Source of the DNA: JACVRX01 sp035697245
GTDB taxonomy: Bacteria; Actinomycetota; Actinomycetes; Jiangellales; Jiangellaceae
Direction: 5' to 3'
DNA length: 21,682 nt
Assembly: GCA_035697245.1 (NCBI GenBank)
Contig: DASSDH010000070.1
Span: 1 to 21,682 of the forward strand
In this document: positions 7,711 to 17,700 of the stretch, one piece after another
Layout: every line of letters starts with the position of its first letter
Numbering within the stretch: the stretch's first letter is position 1
Translations under genes and position numbers: made by a program
The notes under the pieces: model-generated
The model's input: the letters and a program-made list of their open reading frames with translations, nothing else
Told to the model about the DNA's origin: nothing
Databases searched by the model: none

Positions 7711-7716
7711 TACGGT
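7711..7716 (+). promoter_or_regulatory. -10 element of the GtrA-family gene (leaderless)
   Basis: TACGGT lies 6 nt upstream of the GTG at 7723. The in-frame ATG at 7705 would be upstream of it, so the GTG is preferred. Confidence 0.45.
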
Positions 7717-7722
7717 TGCCCG

Positions 7723-8247
7723 GTGCTCGACGCTCTCAGCCGGCCGCTTCAGCGAGCACCGGCTTCTATCAAAGTTGCGCTGCGGCTCTGGCGCGGGCTG
7801 CACCAACTCGTCCGCGAGAGCCTGAAGTTCCTGACCGTGGGAGGGGTGGGGCTCGTCGTCGACCTGTTTGTGTTCAACGCCCTGCTCTACGCGGGCGGAG
7901 ACGGACCGCTCAACCACAAGCCGTTGACCGCGAAAACCATCTCAGTTGTTGCTGCGACCTTGGTCACGTACACCGGCAACCGCGTATGGACGTTCCGTCA
8001 TCGCGCCCGAACCGGATTCGCCCGCGAGTACGTGCTGTTCTTCCTGCTCAATGGCGTCGGGCTGGGCGTTTCCTTGTGCTGTCTGGGGATCTCCCGCTAT
8101 GTGCTCGGACTGTCCGGACCGCTGGCGGACAACGTGGCCGCCAACGTGATCGGTCTCGGCCTGGGCACCCTGTTCCGGTTCTGGTCTTATCGTCGATGGG
8201 TGTTCCCGGATCCGGCGCTCGGTCGCCACTCGGTGCCGTTCGTCTGA
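7723..8247 (+). CDS. GtrA-family membrane protein
   Basis: GtrA/DPMS-like proteins are small four-helix membrane proteins thought to help flip polyprenyl-linked sugars or support a membrane glycosyltransferase. The 174-residue product has helices at about 34-55, 70-88, 103-123 and 138-157. The two conserved aromatic/basic loops are present: TGNRVWTFR (84-92) after helix 2 and FRFWSYRRWVF (151-161) after helix 4. The start is GTG 7723 with TACGGT 6 nt upstream; ATG 7705 would add six residues. It is divergent from purK and convergent with the HMG-CoA lyase gene. A homologue sits in the same place in mycobacteria (Rv3277 by my recollection). With the LCP and ugd genes nearby, a role in cell-surface glycosylation is plausible but unproven. 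Confidence 0.88.
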   Translation: MLDALSRPLQRAPASIKVALRLWRGLHQLVRESLKFLTVGGVGLVVDLFVFNALLYAGGDGPLNHKPLTAKTISVVAATLVTYTGNRVWTFRHRARTGFAREYVLFFLLNGVGLGVSLCCLGISRYVLGLSGPLADNVAANVIGLGLGTLFRFWSYRRWVFPDPALGRHSVPFV

Positions 8248-8265
8248 CGGCCCGCTGACCGGCCG
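8248..8265. terminator. Small hairpin between convergent gtrA-like and lyase genes
   Basis: CGGCC and GGCCG form a 5-bp all-GC stem with an eight-base loop, directly after the gtrA-like stop codon. No T-run is present. The region between these stops is only 27 bp. Confidence 0.35.
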
Positions 8266-8274
8266 CACGACAGC

Positions 8275-9186
8275 TCAGCTTGCCGTGCGGGTACGCGGCC
8301 CGGCCCTGAGCACCTGCGACGGCAGCTCGTGCCCGACGAGCCGCTCGGCCTGCGACGCGGCGTCGATCAGGGCCGTTAGGTCGACGCCGGTGTCGACGCC
8401 CATGTCCTCCAGCATGTGCACGAGTTCCTCGGTGGCGATGTTGCCCGAGGCGCCCGGCGCGTATGGACATCCGCCCAGCCCGCCGACAGACGCGTCGAAG
8501 TCGTCGACGCCCAGCTGCAGCGCCGCCAGCACGTTGGCCAGCCCGGTGCCACGGGTGTTGTGAAAGTGCAGCCCAAGCTCCAGGCCTGGGTGAGCGGCCC
8601 TGGTTTCCTCGACCAGGTTGGTGACCCTGGTCGGGGTGGCCATCCCGGTGGTGTCGCCATACGCGATCGAGTCGGCGCCCGCGGACAATGCGCGATCGAC
8701 GACGTGCAGCACGCTGGACACCGGGACGTCGCCTTCGTACGGGCTGCCCCATGCGGTGGCGACGATCACCTGCAATGTGGCGCCATACGCGTGCACGAGG
8801 TCGACGATCGCGGGCAGCTCGGCCAGCGACTCGTCTGTCGAACGGCGGATGTTGCGCCGGTTGTGCGTATCCGACGCGGAGACGACGACCTCGATCTCGG
8901 GGAAGCCTGCATCCAGCGCCCGCTGCGCCCCGCGCAGGTTGGGCACCAGCGCCGAGTAGCGGACGTCGGGGTTGCGGTCGATCCTGGCCCACACCTCTGT
9001 CGCGTCCGCCATCTGCGGGATCGCGTCCGGATGAACAAAAGAGACTGCTTCGATGCGGCGCACCCCGGTTCGAGACAGCGCATTGATGAGAGCAACCTTG
9101 CCCTCGGTCGGGACCGGGTCCTCGTTCTGCAGCCCGTCTCGAGGTCCGACCTCACGCAGGCTGATCCGCTGCGGAAGCTCGCTCAT
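8275..9186 (-). CDS. Hydroxymethylglutaryl-CoA lyase
   Basis: Cleaves 3-hydroxy-3-methylglutaryl-CoA to acetyl-CoA and acetoacetate, the last step of leucine breakdown. The 303-residue TIM-barrel protein has REVGPRDGLQNE (11-22), with Arg16 and Asp17 matching human Arg41 and Asp42, the metal-binding His207 and His209, and Cys240 in GGLGGCPYAPGASGN, matching the catalytic human Cys266. Two motifs differ from the human enzyme: HFHN where human has HCHD, and GSPYEG where human has GCPYEG. The active-site set is otherwise whole, so it should be a true lyase or a close relative acting on a similar 3-hydroxyacyl-CoA. It starts 6 bp after the hydratase stop with GGGAG about 9 nt before the ATG. The gene order hydratase-lyase mirrors the reaction order. 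Confidence 0.9.
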   Translation of the reverse strand: MSELPQRISLREVGPRDGLQNEDPVPTEGKVALINALSRTGVRRIEAVSFVHPDAIPQMADATEVWARIDRNPDVRYSALVPNLRGAQRALDAGFPEIEVVVSASDTHNRRNIRRSTDESLAELPAIVDLVHAYGATLQVIVATAWGSPYEGDVPVSSVLHVVDRALSAGADSIAYGDTTGMATPTRVTNLVEETRAAHPGLELGLHFHNTRGTGLANVLAALQLGVDDFDASVGGLGGCPYAPGASGNIATEELVHMLEDMGVDTGVDLTALIDAASQAERLVGHELPSQVLRAGPRTRTAS

Positions 9187-9192
9187 CTTCCC

Positions 9193-9993
9193 TCACTCCC
9201 CCGGCCAGTCCGGGTCGCGCTTCTCGTTGAACGCCGCGACGCCCTCGGATCTATCCCCGCTGAACGCAGTGGCCCGCCAGCACGCATCCTCGATTTCCAG
9301 CCCGGCCGCGAGCGGGACGTCCAGCCCCAGCCGCATCGCCTTCTTGGCATTACGTACGCCAACCGGGGAGTTTCGGCTGATCGCCGTTGCGATTTCCATT
9401 GCGGTCTTTCGATCGTCTCCCGCCGGGACGAGACGGTCGGCCAGACCGAGCCGGTACGCCTCCTCGGCATCGATGCGTCGAGCGGTGAACACCAGGTCCG
9501 CGGCACGACCCCAACCCACCCGTCGGGCCAGCAACTGGGTGCCGCCACCCCCGGGAATGACCCCAACGGAGACCTCGGGCAGCCCGAACACCGCCGTCTC
9601 GTCGGCGACGATGAGATCGCATGCCAAGGCGAGTTCACATCCGCCGCCGAGGGCGTAGCCGTGCACGGCCGCGATCGTCGGCACCGGCAGGTCGAGCACC
9701 CCGCGGTAGGCCGATCGAGCGACGGGCCGCTGCCGACGCAGCTCGTCGTCGGTGAGCGCATGGCGTTCCTTGAGGTCGGCGCCAACGCAGAACGCCTTGT
9801 CCGACGACGACGCGAGCACCACCGCCCGCACGCTCGCATCGGCGGCTATTGCCGCCACCACTTCGGCGATTTCGCGTGCCATCGTCGTGGAGATGGCATT
9901 GAGTGCTGCGGGCCGCTCCAGGATGATCTCCGCTACTTGCAGGACGCCGTCGGCACGTCGGAGTCGGACGCCCGCCTGCGGATCGGCGGTCAC
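9193..9993 (-). CDS. Enoyl-CoA hydratase, AUH-like (probable 3-methylglutaconyl-CoA hydratase)
   Basis: A crotonase-fold hydratase of 266 residues. Both catalytic glutamates are present twenty residues apart, Glu120 in LGGGCELALACD and Glu140 in GLPEVSVGVIPGGGGTQ. The oxyanion-hole strand is FCVGADLKER (68-77). Several stretches follow human AUH closely: GADLKER, LPVPTIAAVHG, IPGGGGTQ, GLEIEDACW and the C-terminal EG-AF-EKR pattern. This makes methylglutaconyl-CoA the best guess for the substrate, giving HMG-CoA for the lyase encoded next; a generic short-chain enoyl-CoA hydratase is the alternative. The GTG at 9993 overlaps the stop of the PH-domain gene as GTGA, so translation is coupled and no strong ribosome binding site is needed. 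The frame is open further upstream to 10122 but that part lies inside the PH gene. Confidence 0.88.
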   Translation of the reverse strand: MTADPQAGVRLRRADGVLQVAEIILERPAALNAISTTMAREIAEVVAAIAADASVRAVVLASSSDKAFCVGADLKERHALTDDELRRQRPVARSAYRGVLDLPVPTIAAVHGYALGGGCELALACDLIVADETAVFGLPEVSVGVIPGGGGTQLLARRVGWGRAADLVFTARRIDAEEAYRLGLADRLVPAGDDRKTAMEIATAISRNSPVGVRNAKKAMRLGLDVPLAAGLEIEDACWRATAFSGDRSEGVAAFNEKRDPDWPGE

Positions 9994-10613
9994 CGCGGGT
10001 CCGGCTCGTCGAGTCGCCAGTCGTACGGCTGGTCGCGGGGTAGCGGGCGGGTACGTCGATCGAGAGGCTCGTCGTCCGCTCGCTCTGCCTCGCGGTCCCC
10101 TGCGCGAAGCGGTGCCGACCACCCGTGCGCCTCGCGGACCAACTCGCTCATTTCGAGCTGTACCTCATGCACCCGAGGCACGTCGCGTAGCACGATCGTG
10201 CCCTGCTCACTCGCGGCCGACACGTTGAGCGAGCCACATCGGAGCATCCGGTCGATCAGGTCCTGGCTGTACGCGACGTCGTTGATCCGGCCCAGCGGAA
10301 TGTCGCGACCACGCCGGTTGACGACGCCCTGCCGGGTGATCAGCCGCTCAGTCGTGACCGTGTAGGTGGTACTCAGCCATACCAGGAACGGCCACAATGA
10401 CCACCGCCCGACGACACCAAGGCCCACAGCCAAGAGCAACCATCGGCCGGCCGACGCCCCGCTTCCCTCATCTGGCAGGACACCCATGGCAAAGCCGATG
10501 GCCGCCGCCGCGACAAGCAACACCAGGACGGGGACGACCAAGGCCTTGGCATGCGTGCGCATGTGCAGCACGACCTCCTCGCCCTCGCCGAGGAGCCGCT
10601 GCGGAAACGCCAT
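9990..10613 (-). CDS. Membrane protein with bacterial PH (bPH2) domain
   Basis: A 207-residue conserved actinobacterial membrane protein of unknown function, matching in position and layout the Rv3278c-type gene beside birA in mycobacteria. After MAFPQRLLGEGEEVVLHMRTH come two membrane helices (about 23-45 and 57-79), then the bPH2 domain (80-160) with YTVTTERLITRQGVVNRRGRDIPLGRINDV as its typical strands, split here by position 84-113. The last 45 residues are charged and probably disordered. The start is ATG 10613, preceded 7 nt upstream by TAGGCT; an in-frame ATG at 10631 lies upstream of that hexamer. It leads the operon with the hydratase and lyase. A membrane protein leading two leucine-pathway enzymes is an odd combination, and may be only co-transcription. 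Confidence 0.85.
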   Translation of the reverse strand: MAFPQRLLGEGEEVVLHMRTHAKALVVPVLVLLVAAAAIGFAMGVLPDEGSGASAGRWLLLAVGLGVVGRWSLWPFLVWLSTTYTVTTERLITRQGVVNRRGRDIPLGRINDVAYSQDLIDRMLRCGSLNVSAASEQGTIVLRDVPRVHEVQLEMSELVREAHGWSAPLRAGDREAERADDEPLDRRTRPLPRDQPYDWRLDEPDPR

Positions 10614-10620
10614 GCCAACC

Positions 10621-10626
10621 AGCCTA
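10621..10626 (-). promoter_or_regulatory. -10 element of the PH-hydratase-lyase operon (leaderless)
   Basis: TAGGCT lies 7 nt upstream of the ATG at 10613. Homology to mycobacterial relatives begins at this ATG, in agreement with the hexamer. Confidence 0.55.
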
Positions 10627-10678
10627 GACATGCTTCGGCTGCGATCGACGGACCGACGGACACCAGCCCGACTCCCGG

Positions 10679-11413
10679 CTACGACAGCCGCAGATGCTCT
10701 ACTTGGCCAGCGCCGACGGCGATGTCACCGGACTTGGTCCGGACGACCAGCCGACCCGCTGCGTCGATGTCGATGGCACGGCCTACGACCGGTGGCTGGC
10801 CGGGCAGCTCCGGCCGCACATCGCGACCGAGGGTGTCGCATCGCTCGCGGTAGGCGGCCGCCAACCACGGATCGGGATCACCGGCTCCCTCGAGCCATTC
10901 GCCGTACCGCGGGCCGAAGACGTCGAGCAGAGCATCCAGCAGTTCGTCCCTGGACACGTCGGAGAAGCCTGCGGCGAGCAACGAAACCGCGTCGTTTGGA
11001 GCTGCTGACACGTTGAGCCCGACGCCGACAACGGCGGCCGCGCCGGCGGTGCCGTCCACCCGCTCGACCAGAATGCCGGCCAACTTCGCAGAGCCGATCA
11101 TCACGTCGTTCGGCCATTTCAATACCGCGTGGATTCCCGGATATTCCTGCAAGGCCTCCACGACGGCGAGTCCGGCCAGGAGCGGCAGCCAGGGCCACCG
11201 GTGTGCTGGGACCGCCACTGGACGGAGCAGGAGTGAGACCGCCAGCCCGGTGCCGGGCGGGGCTTGCCAGGTGCGCCCGTGGCGCCCGCGCCCTGCGGTT
11301 TGGTGGTCGGCGACGATGACCACGCCCTCCGGCTCGCCCGCCTTGGCGAGCTCCGCCAGGTCGGCATTCGTGGACCCGATCTCGGGGACCCGTCGGACCC
11401 GCCAGTCGACCAC
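10679..11413 (-). CDS. birA: Biotin-protein ligase, catalytic form without DNA-binding domain
   Basis: Activates biotin to biotinyl-5'-AMP and attaches it to the lysine of biotin carboxyl carrier domains. The 244 residues carry only the ligase and C-terminal domains: STNADL (14-19), GRGRHGRTW (41-49) for biotinyl-AMP, KWPNDV (99-104), KLAGILVE (110-117) and VGVGLNV (129-135). The N-terminal helix-turn-helix of E. coli BirA is absent, so it should not act as a biotin repressor. GTG 11413 is the start: GAGG lies 8 nt before it, overlapping the ppc stop codon, so birA is coupled to ppc translation (10 bp between). The substrate would be the alpha subunit that partners AccD5/AccE across the ppc gene; that subunit is not in the window. 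The 65-bp gap to the PH gene contains that gene's -10 hexamer. Confidence 0.95.
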   Translation of the reverse strand: MVDWRVRRVPEIGSTNADLAELAKAGEPEGVVIVADHQTAGRGRHGRTWQAPPGTGLAVSLLLRPVAVPAHRWPWLPLLAGLAVVEALQEYPGIHAVLKWPNDVMIGSAKLAGILVERVDGTAGAAAVVGVGLNVSAAPNDAVSLLAAGFSDVSRDELLDALLDVFGPRYGEWLEGAGDPDPWLAAAYRERCDTLGRDVRPELPGQPPVVGRAIDIDAAGRLVVRTKSGDIAVGAGQVEHLRLS

Positions 11414-11423
11414 GGGAGCGGCC

Positions 11424-14123
<2,700 letters not shown>

Positions 14124-14130
14124 CTGATCC

Positions 14131-14136
14131 AGGGTA
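14131..14136 (-). promoter_or_regulatory. -10 element of ppc-birA (leaderless)
   Basis: TACCCT lies 7 nt upstream of the GTG at 14123. It sits 16 bp from the -10 of the divergent accD5, so RNA polymerase binding at the two sites should compete. Confidence 0.55.
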
Positions 14137-14152
14137 GTGACGACCCGAGGTC

Positions 14153-14158
14153 TAGCCT
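14153..14158 (+). promoter_or_regulatory. -10 element of accD5 (leaderless)
   Basis: TAGCCT lies 7 nt upstream of the ATG at 14166. Its -35 region would overlap the ppc -10 and the ppc start codon. Confidence 0.55.
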
Positions 14159-14165
14159 GCGGTGC

Positions 14166-15752
14166 ATGACCGCCACGAACGAGGGCGTCGACATCCACTC
14201 CACCGCGGGGAAGCTCGCCGACCTGCGGCGGCGCCTGGACGATGCGACTCACGCCGGGTCGGCGCGGGCCGTCGAGAAACAGCACGCCAGGGGCAAGATG
14301 ACCGCACGGGAGCGCATCGCCCTGCTTCTCGACGAGGGCTCGTTCGTCGAATTCGACGAGCTGGCCAGGCATCGCTCGACGATGTTCGGCATGGAGAACA
14401 ATCGCCCGTACGGCGATGGCGTGGTCACCGGTTTCGGGACGGTCAACGGTCGCGAGATCACCGTCTTCGCGCAGGACTTCACCGTCTTCGGCGGCAGCCT
14501 CGGGCAGGTTTTCGGCGAGAAGATCGTCAAGGTCATGGACTTCGCACTGAAGACGGGGTGTCCGATGGTGGGCATCAACGACTCCGGTGGAGCACGCATC
14601 CAGGAGGGCGTTGTCTCACTCGGTCTTTACGGCGAGATCTTCCACCGCAACGTGCTCGCGTCGGGTGTGATCCCCCAGATTTCGCTGATCTTGGGCCCTT
14701 GTGCCGGTGGTGCCGTATACTCGCCCGCGATCACGGACTTCACCGTCATGGTCGACGGCACGTCGCACATGTTCATCACCGGCCCGGATGTGATCAAGAC
14801 CGTGACCGGCGAGGACATCGGCTTCGAAGAACTCGGTGGTGGCCGCACCCATAACACCAAGAGCGGCAACGCGCACTACCTGGCGTCCGACGAGACGGAC
14901 GCGATCGACTACGTCCGGGCCCTGCTCTCGTACTTGCCACAGAACAACCTCGACGATCCCCCCGCGTTCGCCGCCGACGCCGACCTCACGGTCACTGCTG
15001 CCGACGAAGCGCTCGACACACTCATCCCGGACAGCGCCAACCAGCCCTACGACATGCACCAAGTCGTCGCCGGGGTAGTCGACGAAGGCGACTTCCTCGA
15101 GGTCCAGGCGCTCTTCGCGCCGAACATCATCGTGGGTTTCGGCCGGGTCGAGGGACGTTCGGTCGGGGTCGTCGCGAACCAGCCGATGCACTTCGCCGGC
15201 ACGCTCGACATCGACGCCTCGGAGAAGGCCGCCCGATTTGTACGGACCTGCGACGCGTTCAACGTCCCGGTGTTGACCTTCGTCGACGTACCCGGCTTCC
15301 TGCCCGGCGCCGACCAGGAGTGGAACGGCATCATCCGTCGTGGCGCGAAGCTGATCTACGCGTACGCCGAGGCGACCGTCCCGCTCGTGACGGTGATCAC
15401 CCGGAAGGCGTATGGCGGCGCATACGACGTCATGGGGTCAAAGCACCTGGGCGCGGACATCAACCTCGCCTGGCCGACGGCGCAGATCGCCGTCATGGGC
15501 GCTCAAGGAGCGGTGAACATCCTGTACCGACGTGAACTGGCCGAGGCGGCCGACCCGGAATCGCGGCGGGCGGAGCTCGTCACCGAATACGAGGACACGC
15601 TGGCCAACCCGTACACCGCGGCCGAGCGCGGGTACGTCGACGGCGTGATTCCCCCATCGCGAACGCGGGTCGCGGCCTCGCAGGCGCTGCGGGCACTCCG
15701 CAACAAGCGGGCCACCTTGCCGCCGAAGAAGCACGGCAACATCCCGCTGTAG
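14166..15752 (+). CDS. accD5: Propionyl-CoA carboxylase beta subunit (carboxyltransferase)
   Basis: The carboxyltransferase half of an acyl-CoA carboxylase, moving CO2 from carboxybiotin on the alpha subunit to propionyl-CoA to give methylmalonyl-CoA. The 528 residues hold both crotonase-like halves. INDSGGARIQEGV (137-149) and GPCAGGAVYSPA (177-188) form the first oxyanion hole; KAYGGAYDVMGSK (414-426) the second. Asp421 in GGAYD matches Asp422 of Streptomyces coelicolor PccB, the residue reported to favour propionyl-CoA over acetyl-CoA. The protein ends in HGNIPL, typical of AccD5/PccB. The start ATG 14166 has TAGCCT 7 nt upstream. accE follows after 34 bp and birA is nearby, as in mycobacteria. 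The biotin carboxylase/BCCP partner must be encoded elsewhere. Confidence 0.96.
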   Translation: MTATNEGVDIHSTAGKLADLRRRLDDATHAGSARAVEKQHARGKMTARERIALLLDEGSFVEFDELARHRSTMFGMENNRPYGDGVVTGFGTVNGREITVFAQDFTVFGGSLGQVFGEKIVKVMDFALKTGCPMVGINDSGGARIQEGVVSLGLYGEIFHRNVLASGVIPQISLILGPCAGGAVYSPAITDFTVMVDGTSHMFITGPDVIKTVTGEDIGFEELGGGRTHNTKSGNAHYLASDETDAIDYVRALLSYLPQNNLDDPPAFAADADLTVTAADEALDTLIPDSANQPYDMHQVVAGVVDEGDFLEVQALFAPNIIVGFGRVEGRSVGVVANQPMHFAGTLDIDASEKAARFVRTCDAFNVPVLTFVDVPGFLPGADQEWNGIIRRGAKLIYAYAEATVPLVTVITRKAYGGAYDVMGSKHLGADINLAWPTAQIAVMGAQGAVNILYRRELAEAADPESRRAELVTEYEDTLANPYTAAERGYVDGVIPPSRTRVAASQALRALRNKRATLPPKKHGNIPL

Positions 15753-15774
15753 GGTGCCCCTTTCGCTCCAGGAC

Positions 15775-15780
15775 TATGGT
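15775..15780 (+). promoter_or_regulatory. Possible -10 element of accE (leaderless)
   Basis: TATGGT lies 6 nt upstream of the ATG at 15787, inside the 34-bp gap after accD5. accE may therefore have its own start besides read-through from accD5. Confidence 0.4.
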
Positions 15781-15786
15781 GCGGCC

Positions 15787-15996
15787 ATGACCGAAGAGCC
15801 GCTGCTGCGGGTCGAGCGAGGTGAGCCGACCGACGAGGAGTTGGCCGCGTTGATCGCGGCGGTGTCCGCGGCGGTCGAAGCTCGCCGGGCGGAGCCCGGG
15901 GATCGGCCGACGACGTGGTCGGCATACTGGCGATCGGTCGGAACGCAGCCACCCCCTGGTCCTTCCACCTGGCGTAACAGCGTCCTGCCACGCTGA
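15787..15996 (+). CDS. accE: Acyl-CoA carboxylase epsilon subunit
   Basis: The small epsilon subunit found only with actinobacterial acyl-CoA carboxylases, where it stabilises the alpha-beta complex and raises activity. The 69-residue product has the family pattern: LRVERGEPTDEELAALIA (7-24) as the N-terminal strand and helix, a helix to about residue 35, then a proline-rich linker and a Trp/Arg-rich C-terminus (TTWSAYWRS, 42-50, and TWRNSVLPR, 61-69). Being directly downstream of accD5 settles the assignment, which the short sequence alone would leave less certain. A hairpin begins at its stop codon. The gene is easily missed by automated calling because of its size. Confidence 0.9.
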   Translation: MTEEPLLRVERGEPTDEELAALIAAVSAAVEARRAEPGDRPTTWSAYWRSVGTQPPPGPSTWRNSVLPR

Positions 15997-16010
15997 CCCG
16001 CATTGCGGGT
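15996..16010 (+). terminator. Hairpin at the end of accE
   Basis: ACCCGC and GCGGGT form a perfect 6-bp stem around the loop ATT; the first base of the stem is the last base of the accE stop codon. No T-run follows. It separates the accD5-accE unit from the leaderless peptidase promoter 15 bp further on. Confidence 0.5.
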
Positions 16011-16024
16011 TCGGGCCGGTGGTC

Positions 16025-16030
16025 TAGGGT
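16025..16030 (+). promoter_or_regulatory. -10 element of the DUF885-maf unit (leaderless)
   Basis: TAGGGT lies 8 nt upstream of the GTG at 16039. The GAGG inside the spacer is only 3 nt from the GTG, too near for a good ribosome binding site. Confidence 0.45.
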
Positions 16031-16038
16031 CGAGGTTC

Positions 16039-17700
16039 GTGACTGACAGCTCCCGCACCGTCGACGCGATCGCCGAGGACTACGTCGAGGCATACGCTGC
16101 TCAGGACCCGTTCACTGCCACCTTCGCAGGCATCCCCGGGCACGACGCAGAGACGACCGATCTGTCCCCGGCTGGCTTCGCGGAGCGAGTGGAGCTGGCC
16201 CGTAGCACGCTTCGTGAATTGGAAACCGCCGCTGCGCGGGACGAGCGGGAGCGGGTGGCCGGTGCGGCCATGCAGGAGCGGTTGACACTCGAGATCGAGA
16301 TGCACGACGCCGGCCTGGACCGCTCGCTCAATGTCCTCGAGACTCCGTGGCACTGGACCCGCCAGGTGTACGACCTGATGCCGCTGGAAACCGAGGAGCA
16401 CTGGCACAACGTCGCAGCACGGTTGCGCGACCTGCCGGGCGCGGTCATGGCCTACCGGCAGACGATGGAGTCCGACATCGCTGCAGGGCTGCCGCCTCGA
16501 CGCCGGCAGGTCCTCGCCGTCGCCAAGCAGGCCAAACGCAATGCTGCCGGTTTCTTCACCGAGCTGGTCGCGCCCGGCCCCGAGGGGCTGCGGTCTGAGC
16601 TCGATACCGGGGCGTCGGCGGCGGCGCAGGCCTTTCAGGACTTCGCCCTTTTCCTGATCGACGAGGTGGCCCCGGTCGCGATGGAGCACGACCCGGTCGG
16701 CCGCGACCGCTACGCCATCGCAAGCCGTTACTTCCTCGGCGCGACGATCGATCTCGACGAGACCTATGCCTGGGGCCTGGAGGAGCTGAACCGGATCGAG
16801 GCGGAGGCTGCCAAGGTTGCCGCGGCGATCGTCCCGGCTGGCACGATCACGGACGCCGTGGCTGCCCTGGAGGCCGACTCCGCACGGCGCATCCACGGAA
16901 CCACCGGCCTGCAGGAGTGGATGCAGGAGTTGTCGGACCGGACCATCGCCGAGGTCGCCGACGTGCATTTCGACATCCCGGAGCCGATCCGCACGCTCGA
17001 ATGCCGGATCGCCCCGACGAAGGACGGGGGCATCTACTACACCGGTCCAAGTGAGGATTTCTCCCGGCCCGGCCGCATGTGGTGGTCGGTGCCCGAAGGC
17101 GTCGCGGACTTCTCCACCTGGAAGGAGACCACAACCGTCTTCCACGAAGGCGTGCCCGGACATCATCTGCAGGTAGCGCAGGCGGTCTACCGCCGAGAGG
17201 TGCTCAATCGCTGGCAACGGCTGCTGTGCTGGGTCTCTGGTCACGGCGAGGGCTGGGCCCTCTACGCCGAGCGGCTGATGGCCGATCTTGGCTTCCTCGA
17301 CGACCCAGGTGACCGGCTCGGCATGCTGGACGCCCAGACGTTCCGTGCGGCCCGCGTCGTCGTTGACATCGGTATTCACCTCGAGCTGGACGTCCCGGAC
17401 CAGCTCGTGGCCCAAGACGCGCTGGCACCCGGCCGGTGGACTCCGGAGTCTGCGCATACGTTCTTGCGCCGGCACACCCGGCTGCCCGAGGAGAATCTCA
17501 GCTTCGAGCTCGACCGATACCTGGGCTGGCCGGGGCAGGCGCCGTCGTACAAGGTCGGGGAGCGCATCTGGCTGACGGCCCGCGACGACGTGCGGCGGCG
17601 CAACGGCGACGCCTTCGACCTGAAGGAGTTCCACCGGGCCGCGCTCGATCTGGGTGCCCTCGGCCTGGACCCGCTCCAGGACGCCCTGGCCCGGCTGTGA
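16039..17700 (+). CDS. DUF885-family putative metallopeptidase
   Basis: DUF885 proteins are widespread predicted zinc peptidases with little biochemistry. The 553-residue product has no signal peptide or membrane helix, so it should be cytosolic. The family signature is HEGVPGHHLQ (369-378), giving His369, Glu370 and His375/376 as candidate metal ligands and catalytic base. EGWALYAERL (404-413) supplies the probable third ligand. Upstream motifs typical of the family are FAGIPGHDAE (29-38), YRQTMESDIAAGLPPRRRQV (139-158) and GIYYTGPSED (331-340). GTG 16039 is preferred to the open frame from 16003 because homology begins just after it and a TAGGGT hexamer precedes it. Its stop overlaps the maf start as GTGA, so the two are co-translated. 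Substrate unknown; metal ligands are inferred from motif only. Confidence 0.88.
   Translation: MTDSSRTVDAIAEDYVEAYAAQDPFTATFAGIPGHDAETTDLSPAGFAERVELARSTLRELETAAARDERERVAGAAMQERLTLEIEMHDAGLDRSLNVLETPWHWTRQVYDLMPLETEEHWHNVAARLRDLPGAVMAYRQTMESDIAAGLPPRRRQVLAVAKQAKRNAAGFFTELVAPGPEGLRSELDTGASAAAQAFQDFALFLIDEVAPVAMEHDPVGRDRYAIASRYFLGATIDLDETYAWGLEELNRIEAEAAKVAAAIVPAGTITDAVAALEADSARRIHGTTGLQEWMQELSDRTIAEVADVHFDIPEPIRTLECRIAPTKDGGIYYTGPSEDFSRPGRMWWSVPEGVADFSTWKETTTVFHEGVPGHHLQVAQAVYRREVLNRWQRLLCWVSGHGEGWALYAERLMADLGFLDDPGDRLGMLDAQTFRAARVVVDIGIHLELDVPDQLVAQDALAPGRWTPESAHTFLRRHTRLPEENLSFELDRYLGWPGQAPSYKVGERIWLTARDDVRRRNGDAFDLKEFHRAALDLGALGLDPLQDALARL

Noticed and set aside
7705..7722. ATG 7705 as the start of the GtrA-family protein
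   Set aside because: Not excluded, but the TACGGT hexamer 6 nt before GTG 7723 and the lack of a good ribosome binding site favour the GTG.
8416..10365. A 649-codon plus-strand open frame antisense to the lyase, hydratase and PH genes
   Set aside because: The product is Arg/Gly/Asp/His-rich with no recognisable motif, and the three minus-strand genes beneath it have full active sites. It is a GC-rich antisense shadow.
16024..17634. A 536-codon minus-strand open frame antisense to the DUF885 gene
   Set aside because: No recognisable domain; the plus-strand frame has the HEGVPGHH signature and a proper start.
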